Shown: positions 42,438 to 49,874, counted from the stretch's first letter. The stretch is 64,000 nt of DNA from Prorocentrum cordatum (GCA_963575745.1 CAUYUJ010014615.1:642980-706979), one strand, 5' to 3'. Translations and numbers: made by a program. Notes: a model not told the origin generated them from the sequence alone.

Positions 42438-42491
42438 AGACAGACAGAGAGAGAGACAGAGAGCAGACAGAGAGAGAGACAGAGAGAGCGG
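42438..42491. repeat. (GA)n/(CAGA)n microsatellite
   Basis: CAGACAGAGAGAGAGACAGA-type sequence. Confidence 0.9.
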
Positions 42492-42544
42492 AGTTGGTCA
42501 CATTTTTGGGGCAAGTTCCTGAGATCGTCGTGTTTTTTGTTGGT

Positions 42545-43140
42545 CTTGCGCGCGCGAATGTCCACTTTACTTTTTTTTGCAAGGGAGTATTGAAATTTGA
42601 TTATGTTAGAACAAGAAAAAGTAGCTCGCGCGAGCTCATGTAACATAAATGTTGAAAAACCATTGGTTTTGTGGGAGTCGGACAGCGCGCGCGGGATGAA
42701 ATTTGGACATTTTTTTTTGAAAAACCATTGGGTTTTTGATGTTTTTATGTTGAAATCGTTACGAAACCTAAGGTTCTGGAAGGATTTCGTCTTGCGCGCG
42801 CGAATGTCCACTTTACCTTATTTTTTGCAAGGGATTATTGAAATTTGATTATGTTAGAACAAGAAAAAGTAGCTCGCGCGAGCTCATGTAACATAAATGT
42901 TGAAAAACCATTGGTTTTGTGGGATTCGGACAGCGCGCGCGGAAGGACATTTTGACAATTTTTTCTTAAAAAACCATTGGGTTTTTGATGTTTTTATGTT
43001 AAAATCGTTACGAAACCTAAGGTTTTGGAAGGATTTCGTCTTGCGCGCACGAATGTCCACTTTACCTTATTTTTTGCAAGGGATTCTTGCAATTTGATCA
43101 AGTAAGAACAAGAATTTTCATTTTCTATTGTTTTTTGCAA
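42545..43140. repeat. AT-rich satellite, ~246-bp units
   Basis: Units start at 42545, 42791 and 43040 (the last partial) with CTTGCGCGCGCGAATGTCCA. Each contains AAGTAGCTCGCGCGAGCTCA, an exact palindromic CTCGCGCGAG core, and a long AT-rich part with CCATTGGTTTTGTGGGA. The AT-rich composition contrasts strongly with the surrounding GC-rich DNA. Confidence 0.9.
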
Positions 43141-43291
43141 GGGAAAACGGCGTCAACAAAACAACCGGATCCGGACACAATCCACTTTTCTGAAGCTTTC
43201 GCGAAAAAATGATGAAAATGTAGCTGCGGCCTAGGCGCGGCGCAGAGGTCGCGCACCAGGGGTCCCAACAATAATTATTCTTAAGAAGAAA

Positions 43292-43299
43292 TAATGTTC

Positions 43300-43376
<77 letters not shown>

Positions 43377-43396
43377 CCCCCCCCCAAAAAAAAAAC
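43292..43396. repeat. (CAA)n microsatellite plus C- and A-runs
   Basis: About 27 CAA triplets, then a C-run and an A-run near 43377-43396. Confidence 0.95.
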
Positions 43397-43601
43397 GTGG
43401 GGCGCCCGCGAGCCGGATCGGGCGGCAGCGTGGCGCAACCTCGGCCACCGGGTGCCCTGCTGGGCGGCGCGGGCTGCAGCGTGGGCGAACACCCAGCATG
43501 CGAGTAGATTACCCCCAACGAAGCGAGAAGAAGAACAAAAAAAAGCCTGGCGAATGACCCAATCATATGCAGGTGTGAGTGCTATCGTTGTGCGCATTGC
43601 C

Positions 43602-44075
43602 TTCGGTGGAGCCCAACGTGCGGCCGCGAAAGGTGTGAGAGGTGCGCCGAAGTGGGTAGCGGGACGCACGTGGACGCAGCCAGCTGGGCGTTAGGTGGAG
43701 CTCCCTATGGGGCCACGAAACGTGGAAGGGGCATGCCGAACTGGGTAGCGGGGACGCATGCGGCCGCAGCCACTGGGGCCTTAGGTGGAGCTGCCTACAG
43801 GACCACGAAACGTGGGAGGGGTGTGCAGAAATGGGTGGCGGGGACGCGTGCGGCCGCAGCCATTGGGGCCTTAGGTAGAGCTCCCTATGGGGCCACGAAA
43901 CGCGTGAGGGGTGTGCTGAAATGGGTGGCGGGGTCGCACGCGGCCGCAGCCACTGGGGCCTTCGGTGGAGCTCCCTATGGGGCCACGAAACGCGTGAGGG
44001 GTGTGCTGAAATGGGTGGCGGGGTCGCACGCGGCCGCAGCCACTAGGGCCTTCGGTGGAGCTCCGGCGCTGTCTC
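43602..44075. repeat. 90-bp tandem repeat, five to six units
   Basis: Full 90-bp units start at 43691, 43781, 43871 and 43961; a partial unit starts at 44051 and a diverged 89-bp unit at 43602. Each begins TTMGGTGGAGCTCCCTATGG. The two rightmost full units are nearly identical, so expansion is recent at that end. Confidence 0.95.
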
Positions 44076-44206
44076 TTCAAAACGAAGAGCCAACACCACA
44101 GGATGGCTGGGAACCTGAGTACGAGCACGGTTGGAGGAGTAAGAAGTCGCTGACTCTGAGACGTCTGGGGGCATCCAGGAAGCCACCGAGAAGCGCCCGA
44201 GATTGA
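43652..44206 (+). CDS. 30-residue tandem-repeat protein
   Basis: A 184-codon plus-strand frame covers four full units of the 90-bp repeat. The unit reads GAPYGATKRVRGVLKWVAGS, then HAAAATGAFG. The frame leaves the repeat into a non-repetitive C-terminus (LSLQNEEPTPQDGWEPEYEH, then GWRSKKSLTLRRLGASRKPP) and stops at 44206. Units of exactly 90 bp keep the frame through each duplication, and the tail has ordinary composition. The 89-bp first unit lacks one base, so the frame does not extend cleanly to the left. This is the only plausible plus-strand gene in the window. The function is unknown and no family is recognised. Confidence 0.4.
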   Translation: MGSGTHVDAASWALGGAPYGATKRGRGMPNWVAGTHAAAATGALGGAAYRTTKRGRGVQKWVAGTRAAAAIGALGRAPYGATKRVRGVLKWVAGSHAAAATGAFGGAPYGATKRVRGVLKWVAGSHAAAATRAFGGAPALSLQNEEPTPQDGWEPEYEHGWRSKKSLTLRRLGASRKPPRSARD

Positions 44207-44657
44207 GCATTATACGCAAAGGCTGTTGTGTTACATGCGAGCCCCGAGGACAAAATTTTGGCTACATGAGCAGATCCTAAGTTTCGGTTTGACAACTGCT
44301 CCTCCTCTTTGCTCTGGTGAATGCTCCTCCACTTCCATGATAAAGGCAACTCGCCTGAGCATTGTTGCCAGTTCGGCTTTTAAGGAGACGCGAACAATCA
44401 AGAATGCCATAAGACACGCGTCCACAAGACACAGATAGATACCGGACATGGCGACTGAGCGTGAGACCCAGCAAAAAGGTGAGTGAGGCACCAGTCGCAG
44501 CATGGGCTGGTGGGGACACGCGAAGCGTCTAGAATAAAAGAACCAGCCTGTATCGCTGAACTCGGATGGGTCTCACTTTTAAGGCACTCGCGCAAAATTC
44601 ACACTGCTCTGTGAAGCATCGCGGCGCTCACAGGAGCACCGAAGCTACACACGCTGA
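44207..44657. other. Interval between convergent ORFs
   Basis: Lies between the end of the plus-strand repeat ORF and the end of ispE. It contains GGTGGGGACACGCGAAGCGT (44512), matching a motif at 22014. No gene was seen. Confidence 0.5.
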
Positions 44658-45187
44658 TCAAGCGGCTGAGGCAGCGTACCACTCGTCCATGGACTCCCGA
44701 CGAAGCAGCTGCGTACGCCAGATGCCTTCGATGTTGAATTTCGCCTTGATCGCATCCTTGAAGCCCTCCTCCCCCCCTGCTGGCTCGCCCAAACAGTAAA
44801 TGGTTGAACCAGAGCCGGACATGAGCACTGCCTTGAAGCCGAAATCTGCAGATTCCAGAGCAGCCTTCAGCTCGCCGAGGTTGGGTTCAACTTCAAAAGC
44901 AGGCTGCTCGAGATCATTGATCCAAAGACCGTGATCGGTGCCCTTCTCCTGGAACGCACTGAGGAGCTCGTCGGGGTCGACGGTGCTCAACGCGTCGTAG
45001 TCCAGAGCCTTAAAAATACTTCCTGTGGATAGGCCATACGCAGGTTTCACAAGGTACACCGCCAGGTTCGCTGTGCCCTTGAGCGGCCCCACTGGCGTGA
45101 CAATCTCGCCGCGGCCGGTGCAATAAGCCGTGCCCTGCGACAGAAAGAACGTGGCGTCAGAACCTATGACAGGGTCGTCGGCCCACT
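44658..45187 (-). CDS. ispE: ispE exon 3 (CDP-ME kinase C-terminal half)
   Basis: Continues the GHMP kinase after the introner: WADDPVIGSDATFFLSQGTA, then YCTGRGEIVTPV, the segment that in plants and bacteria forms part of the substrate site. Next comes a variable region and the third GHMP motif AVLMSGSGSTIYCLGEP, which supports the ATP phosphates. It ends IEGIWRTQLLRRE and SMDEWYAASAA before the stop at 44658. The length after the third motif is as expected for plant-type IspE. The exon boundary is drawn so that the element and one copy of GCTTATCC are removed. Confidence 0.85.
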
Positions 45188-45355
45188 GGATAAGCTTAAG
45201 TCGGGCGTGTCCCCCTACAGGGGGATTTTCGACGAAAAACAAAAAATACTCAAAAAATACTCCAAGATGGTCAAAAAATATTCAAAAAATGGTCACCTGA
45301 CTATTTCTTGACTATTTTTGAATATTCCTCCTGTAGAGGGACAGGCCCGACTTAA
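45188..45355 (-). other. ispE intron 2, formed by introner copy (g)
   Basis: The intron is the 160-bp element plus one 8-bp target duplication. The exact splice points within the duplication cannot be fixed: the canonical GT at the element edge does not give the right frame with any nearby AG, so the borders are non-canonical. Read unspliced, the element adds LKSGLSLYRRNIQK and then a TAG stop. Confidence 0.8.
45196..45355. mobile_element. Introner family 1, copy (g), inside ispE
   Basis: Ends TTAAGTCGGGCGTGTCCC and GGGACAGGCCCGACTTAA form ~26-bp inverted repeats. Target duplication GCTTATCC (minus strand) lies at 45356-45363 and 45188-45195, a perfect 8 bp. It is 160 bp long with an AT-rich interior of AAAAATACTC-like words. 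Confidence 0.95.
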
Positions 45356-45687
45356 GGATAAGCTCCTCTGGCGAGGCGGGGCGTCCACAGAGCGCGTTGG
45401 CCCCGAAGAAAGCCGCCGCCGCGTTGCTGCTTCCGCCGCCCATGCCGGCCTGAGCCGGCGTGTTCTTCTGCAGGTCCATCTTGAAGAAGCGCTGCACACC
45501 GCTTTTCTCCCGGAAAAGCTTCAGCGCGCGGACAACCAGGTTCGACTCGTCGGTCGGGACACCTGGCAGGTTGCACTTAAGCTCGTCCTTTGTCGCGGTA
45601 GTGGGGAGCACCTCCAGGTCGAGCGTGTCTCCGAAGGATACTGTATGAAACAATGACGCCAGGTCATGGTACCCGTCTGGCCGCTTC
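45356..45687 (-). CDS. ispE: ispE exon 2 (GHMP kinase ATP-binding region)
   Basis: 4-diphosphocytidyl-2-C-methyl-D-erythritol kinase phosphorylates CDP-methylerythritol in the plastid MEP pathway to isoprenoids. This exon reads KRPDGYHDLASLFHTVSFGD, which matches the conserved RPDGYH substrate motif. Next are LPGVPTDESNLVVRALKLFR and the GHMP glycine loop PAQAGMGGGSSNAAAAFFGA, then RPASPEELI to the introner. The frame is intact throughout. Exon 2 is taken to start at 45687 after a CATCATCAG|G acceptor, because this joins exon 1 as RISKKRPDGYH with no extra residues. A canonical GT-AG alternative would start at 45712 and insert about 15 residues. Confidence 0.9.
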
Positions 45688-45894
45688 CTGATGATGCCAG
45701 AGGAAGAAAAAACTGCAAAACATCAACTTTCGACGGTCCACGCGGATTTCTTGAATCTGCGCCGGACGCACCTCACTGGCGCGCGCAGCGCGCCAGGGAC
45801 TGCGCTGGAGGCGCCGCCAGGAGGGCCCAGCGCAGGTCCAAGAAATCCTCGCGGACCGTCGAAAATCTAATTACCTTTACGCAGCTGTTCCTTC
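45688..45894 (-). other. ispE intron 1, contains introner family 2
   Basis: Two readings are possible. A GA-AG intron (GAAGGAACAG donor at 45894, CATCATCAG acceptor at 45688) yields the expected protein. A GT-AG intron (donor GGTAATT after 45875, acceptor TTTTGCAG at 45713) is also in frame but adds residues absent from the family. GA donors are known at low frequency in dinoflagellates. Most of the interval is the inverted-repeat element at 45727-45866. Confidence 0.75.
45727..45866. mobile_element. Introner family 2, copy in ispE intron 1
   Basis: Inverted repeats of about 36 bp: the left arm CTTTCGACGGTCCACGCGGA and TTTCTTGAATCTGCGC matches the inverted right arm TTTTCGACGGTCCGCGAGGA and TTTCTTGGACCTGCGC. 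An inner palindrome (CTGGCGCGC with GCGCGCCAG) and a GGCGGCGCC-like centre allow a cruciform. Related copies lie at 62052-62164 and 62550-62672. Confidence 0.85.
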
Positions 45895-46298
45895 TTCGAG
45901 ATGCGGAGGAAGAGGTTCACCTTCGCCGGAGAGAACAGCTTCATGGACGCGCCCGCGGCGACCTCGTCGCCGCCAGCCTGCCGGCCTGGCGCGGCTCGGG
46001 CACGCCCCGAACGCCAGCTGGCGGCGCCCGCCAGCGCCCCGGCCCCAGCACAGGAGAAAAGGCTGGCAGCGGCGCCCTCCGCCAGAAGCCCCCGCGAGGC
46101 CGCCGGGCGCCGCGCGGGCCCGGCCGCGGGCGCCCGTGCGGTGGCCACCCGGCCCTGCACGGTTTCCCCCGGGGCCGTAGGCGACCCGAGGACGAGGAGG
46201 AGGAGGAGGAGGAGGAGGAGGAGGAGGAGGACAGGGAGGAGGAGGAGGAGGAGAAAGGGGAGGAGGCAAGCTAGGTGCGCTCGCGTCATATCTGACAT
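45895..46298 (-). CDS. ispE: ispE exon 1: leader and N-terminus
   Basis: Begins at ATG 46298 (MSDMTRAHLACLL; a second ATG at 46289 is as likely). The first ~40 residues are almost all Leu with Pro and Val, an extreme hydrophobic helix written by a GGA/CTC microsatellite, ending GSPTAPG. A ~90-residue Ala/Arg/Gly/Ser-rich stretch low in acidic residues follows, then MKLFSPAKVNLFLRIS, the conserved IspE start. Signal peptide plus transit-like region is the usual bipartite leader for proteins of the three-membrane peridinin plastid. With exons 2 and 3 the gene encodes 421 residues, a normal plant-type kinase length plus leader. The 5' end of the mRNA is not identified. Confidence 0.8.
46195..46265. 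repeat. (GGA)n microsatellite inside the ispE leader
   Basis: GGA triplets that encode the poly-Leu segment on the minus strand. The right-hand neighbour of the repeat (GCACGGTTTCCCC, GGGGCCGTAGGCGACCCGAG at 46157-46193) recurs at 47329-47360. Confidence 0.9.
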
Positions 46299-46379
46299 CC
46301 TACCCCTCCCTCCCATCCCTTACCATGGCGTAGATCCCCTCTCTACTCGCACAGTCGAATGTCGAACAGGGCAATGATC

Positions 46380-46570
46380 CCGAAAGGGTACGCGATGCAT
46401 TGTAGAGCACGGCATGGCATGGCGTAGAAGAGCACCGCAAAGCGTAGTATGTCACAGCATGGCGTGGCGTGGCGTAGTGAAGAATTGCATCACTAAGCTT
46501 TGCAACGCAAAGCATGGCATCGCACAGCGGCCCCGAACATAACATTGCATAGCATGGCGTGGCACGGGAA
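46380..46570. repeat. Degenerate GCATGGCRTRGC repeat
   Basis: Recurrent GGCATGGCGTAG, AGCATGGCGTGGCGTGGCG and AAGCATGGCATCG words. Confidence 0.7.
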
Positions 46571-46589
46571 ATGAGTGGAAGCGAGTCGA

Positions 46590-46745
46590 AACGAGCGGAA
46601 GCGCGGAAATGAGGCCAGCGCTGCAGCGGGAGCACGATTCGGAACGAGCGGAAGCACGGAAATGAGGCCAGCGCTGCAGCAGGAGCACGATTCGGAACGA
46701 GCGGGGCCCGAAAATGAGGCTGGCGCCCCAGCGAGAGCAGCATTT
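46590..46745. repeat. 53-bp tandem repeat, three units
   Basis: Units start at 46590, 46643 and 46696 with AACGAGCGG and contain GAAATGAGGCCAGCGCTGCA and GGAGCACGATTCGG. The third unit is diverged. Confidence 0.9.
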
Positions 46746-46799
46746 TGAAAAAAATGCAAGCGAAAACCCAACTCCGGGGAAACCTGTGTTAAATATTTA

Positions 46800-46801
46800 T
46801 A

Positions 46802-46841
<40 letters not shown>

Positions 46842-46850
46842 TCTATATAT
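46800..46850. repeat. (TA)n microsatellite
   Basis: TA dinucleotides flanked by TGTACA words. Confidence 0.95.
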
Positions 46851-46944
46851 AAACACCAAAAAAACTACGCGGGGGGTCGGACACTTTCAAACCGTCATCA
46901 GGGGAAGAGGGAGAGTAGTATTCATCTTGAGTAATTGTAAGAGA

Positions 46945-47445
46945 GGAGGAGGAGGAGGAGGAGAGGAGGAGGAGGAGGAGGAGGAGGAGGAGGAGAGAGG
47001 AGGAGGAGGAGGAGGAGGAGGAGGAGGGAGGAGGAGGAGGAGGAGGAGGAGGAGGAGAGAGTAGGAGGACGGGTCGACTAAGCCCTTCGGAGAAACGCTC
47101 CACCAGGCCCCGCTGCGGCGCCGCCGCGAACACCGCTGGGGCCCTGCGGGCAGCCAGCGCCGACAGCGCCACCGCCCCCAGCAGCTGGCAGGCACGGGCC
47201 AAGGGCGGGCCTCCGCGCCTGCGGCGCATTGGGCCCCCTGCGCGCTCTTCGGCTGCGGGGGCGGCGCGCAGGGCTGGGGGCCAAAAGGGGGCTGCACAAG
47301 AGTGTCTCTGGTTCTGCCCCTATCCTGCACGGTTTCCCCGGGGCCGTAGGCGACCCGAGGAGGAGGAGGAGGAGGAGGAGGAGGAGGAGGAGGAGGAGGA
47401 CGACGACGAGGAGGAGGACGGGTCGCCTTAGCCCTTCGGAGAAAC
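46945..47445. repeat. GGA microsatellites with duplicated flanks
   Basis: GGA blocks at 46945-47060 and 47358-47425. After each block the same sequence follows: GGACGGGTCG, TAAGCCCTTCGGAGAAAC or TTAGCCCTTCGGAGAAAC, CTCCACC (47064 and 47417). The sequence left of the second block (47329-47357) also occurs left of the ispE leader repeat. Confidence 0.85.
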
Positions 47446-47527
47446 CCTCCACCCTGTCCCTGTCCTCGGTGCCGCCAACCAGCTGCTCATCGTCGAATTC
47501 TTCGGCGTCTGAGCGTCTCTCCCTCAT
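47078..47527 (-). CDS. Poly-Leu ORF related to the ispE leader
   Basis: The minus frame reads MRERRSDAEEFDDEQLVGG, TEDRDRVEGFSEGLRRP, then a Val/Leu run from the GGA repeat, then GSPTAPGKPC and a long Pro/Ala/Arg-rich tail. The GSPTAPG after the Leu run is identical to that in the ispE leader. A second copy of the front part (VERFSEGLSRPVLLL) lies next to the other GGA block near 47090. This may be a non-coding duplication that happens to read open; no mature domain follows. Confidence 0.25.
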   Translation of the reverse strand: MRERRSDAEEFDDEQLVGGTEDRDRVEGFSEGLRRPVLLLVVVLLLLLLLLLLLLLLGSPTAPGKPCRIGAEPETLLCSPLLAPSPARRPRSRRARRGPNAPQARRPALGPCLPAAGGGGAVGAGCPQGPSGVRGGAAAGPGGAFLRRA

Positions 47528-47785
47528 TCCTCTCGTCGGCCTCCCCCCTCCATCCGTGCACGCGGGCCAATTCGCTAGTTAGTGCCCCTACCTTGCTGTT
47601 ACGCTGGTGCGGATTGCCGCTTACACGATCGCCTGACCCTCGCTCGCCGCCGATTGATGCAGACCCCGCGCCAGCCGCCAGCAGGGCCGCGCGGCAGGCA
47701 GCACTCCGGGCGCTCCCGGGGGGCACCCGAACGCCCCCGTCGACGGGGGGCCCTCGCGGAGGGGCGGCGCCCAGGTGCTTTGATC

Positions 47786-47953
47786 GGGGGCGCGCAAACA
47801 TGGATTAGCGATCCATGGATTTGGCGCCCGGTCGCCTAATCCATGGATCGGGGGAGGTGCCCTCCCCAAAATGCGGCCGATGCCGCCTCGCTCGGCGTCG
47901 GAAATCGGCGATTTGCCATGGAAACGGGATCCGTCGCTAATCCACGTCCCCTT
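47786..47953. repeat. Dispersed ~165-bp repeat, copy 2
   Basis: Matches 33615-33781. Contains the inverted word GATCCATGGAT twice (47808 and 47840). Confidence 0.7.
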
Positions 47954-48022
47954 GATCCATTTTTGCGACGGTCGGAGGCCCGTGGAGGGCGACAGGAGGC
48001 TGAAAGACAGTCGGACCCAGGA

Positions 48023-48167
48023 TTAGGTCGAGCATGTCCCCTTTGGACGAGAAAAGAAAAATACGCAAAACAAAAAATGCAACATAGTCAAACAAGAATC
48101 CAAAAATCGTCCCCAGACTATTTTTTCCTATTTGAATATTCCTCCTGTAGAGGGACAGGCCCGACTT
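48023..48167. mobile_element. Introner family 1, copy (h)
   Basis: Left end TTAGGTCGAGCATGTCCC, right end GGGACAGGCCCGACTT. Short duplications GACCCAGGA (48014-48022) and GACCCAAGA (48168-48176). A longer 27-bp direct repeat (GAGGCTGAAA, ACAGTCGGACCCAGGA) lies at 47996-48022 and 48176-48202. Confidence 0.8.
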
Positions 48168-48359
48168 GACCCAAGAGGCTGAAATACAGTCGGACCCAGG
48201 ACAGAAGAGCATCCTTCAAGAACACGAGACCCTCCGCCGGCCCAAGCTGAAGAGCACTCGAGGGCGCCCTCCCCCAGGATGCACAAGGACATCCAACAAG
48301 AACGAGGAACCTCAGGGTACCCTCCCTGAACCGACCTCGACCCTCTGCCTCGGCCCGAC

Positions 48360-48490
48360 CGTGAGGGCCACCCTGGCTCCCCTCGGCCCCGAGAGGCTCC
48401 CAGGAGGCCCACGAGAGGCCCCCGAGAGGCCCAGGCATTCCTCCCCGGAGGCCCCCGAGAGCCCTCCGAAGATGCCCCAAGAAGCATCCC
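48360..48490. repeat. CCCCGAGAGGC-type repeat
   Basis: GCCCCCGAGAGGCCC and GAGGCCCACGAGAGG words, a GC-richer relative of the CCCCAAGA family. Confidence 0.6.
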
Positions 48491-48504
48491 TCTGGCCCGC
48501 GTCA

Positions 48505-48505
48505 G

Positions 48506-48536
<31 letters not shown>

Positions 48537-48545
48537 GTCGTCCCC
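48505..48545. repeat. (CGC)n/(GTC)n microsatellite
   Basis: GTCGTCGCCGCCGCCGCCGC-type triplets. Confidence 0.9.
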
Positions 48546-48626
48546 CCGGCGCCGGCCGCACGGCCTTCGCAGGAGGGCCCACTCCGGGATCGGGAGGGGC
48601 CCCGGCCTTTCCTGAGATCGAGGTCC

Positions 48627-48786
48627 GGGTCGGGCCTGTCCTCCTGCCTGCGGATTCTGGAGGAGACATGGAAAACCGGTCGAACAAAAGCTCCAAAATA
48701 GCCAAAAACAAATCAAGGGAATCGTCCCGGCGTTTTGCCGACGTTTTGAGCCTCCTGCCTCCTGTAGGGGGGCGTGCCCGACTCAA
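48627..48786. mobile_element. Introner family 1, copy (i)
   Basis: Left end GGGTCGGGCCTGTCCTCC, right end GGGGGGCGTGCCCGACTCAA. Length 160 bp. The flanks AGGTCCGG and AGGTCGGG are a possible diverged duplication. Confidence 0.75.
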
Positions 48787-48973
48787 ATCCAGGTCGGGGA
48801 GCCTGCCCGCGGTCGCGGCTCGCCGTGGCCAGGCGAGCTCCGCAGGCAGAGCGGCTCCGAGCGGCCCTCGTGGCGGCGCGCTGGCCGCGCACTGGCGGAG
48901 GCCCGCGCGAGCGGACTTCCTGGCTCGGCCCGGGAGCCCCGCCCTCGGCGCGCCAGAGGGCTTGGGCATGGCT

Positions 48974-49124
48974 TAATGGGGGGGTCACAAATGGGGGGGG
49001 TCAGAAAAGGTCCCCTTTCGTGCCCCTTTCGGGCCCCTCCAGCGCCCCAGGGGGCTCGTTTAGGTACCGTTTGGGTACCTTTTCGGACCACCATCGCCGC
49101 CCCCCCATTTATGACCCCCCATTA
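48974..49124. mobile_element. Foldback (MITE-like) element, ~150 bp
   Basis: Left end TAATGGGGGGGTCACAAATG; the inverted right end reads TAATGGGGGGTCATAAATGG. Inner pairs GAAAAGGTCCCC and GAAAAGGTACCC extend the inverted repeat. The centre is GC-rich. Confidence 0.7.
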
Positions 49125-49613
49125 CGCAACGCCCAAAGGGCGGCGCCAGGGGCGCCGCCGGGAAGGCCCGGCGCCAATCCAGGACATCCACGCGGCCCTC
49201 CGACAGCTCACGCTTGTGCAGATGCCTTCCTAGCCGAGCTCCCAGCGGCTGCCTGTGCGGAGCCCGCCCGGGGGGATGATCTCTGCCAGCCCGCGGGCCA
49301 GCAACTCCGCACCACACCAGGCCACCGAACTTCGCGCAAAACGCGCCCGCCAGGCGCGACGCGCGGTGATCTTCGCGCCCTCCCGCCGCCGCTCTGGAGA
49401 AGGGCGCCACTTCAGCCCTGAGCCGCAATGCGGGAGCACTTTCGCGCCCCATAGCAGTGACCCAGGCCCCATCCCCTGGGGAAACGAAAAGGTACTGATG
49501 CCGCCCCTCCCCAGACCTCTCCCAGGGCGCATTCTCACCAGAATCCCCAGGCGAATCCAATCGTGGCGACGACGGCCTCCCAGGAGGGAATCAACTGGGA
49601 ATCGAGGCCGGCA
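49125..49613. other. No gene recognised
   Basis: A minus-strand frame from the repeat at 49617-49805 stays open through this interval (to 49230), with ordinary but unrecognised composition. Confidence 0.4.
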
Positions 49614-49616
49614 ACG

Positions 49617-49805
49617 TTGTGGATGCCACGACAATGGACACCCTAACAGTCCTATCATCGAATTAGCAGTGTGCTTAAAATGTCGGAAAAATGTCCTGCA
49701 AATGTTCAAAACCTGTTTTTTACGTGTTTGAATCAGTTTCAGCAAAGTTTCTAGACATCTGAAAACAATCTGGCAACATGCTTCCTCTCCAGTGATCGTC
49801 CTCCA
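49617..49805 (-). repeat. Dispersed repeat with conserved 63-codon frame, copy 2
   Basis: Minus strand WRTITGEEACCQIVFRCLE to NSMIGLLGCPLSWHPQ; see 33776-33976. The frame continues downstream to 49230 in this copy but stops at once in copy 1. Confidence 0.5.
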
Positions 49806-49874
49806 CAAAGTGAGGGGAACAAGCGGTGACGCAGACATATAGCCTCCGAGGCCCGCGCAGACTCCTCGGGCCGG

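Noticed and set aside
45196-45355. GT-AG splicing at the edges of introner copy (g) (TTAA|GTCGGG to TTAAG|CTT)
   Set aside because: The resulting joint is out of frame with the conserved downstream sequence.
45713-45874. Canonical GT-AG form of ispE intron 1
   Set aside because: Possible and in frame, but it inserts about 15 residues between RIS and KRPDGYH, where the family has none. Kept as an alternative only.
46157-46265. Assembly artefact as the sole explanation for the ispE leader
   Set aside because: The Leu run is continuous in frame with both a start codon and the kinase, and a hydrophobic leader is expected for a plastid enzyme; run length may still be uncertain.
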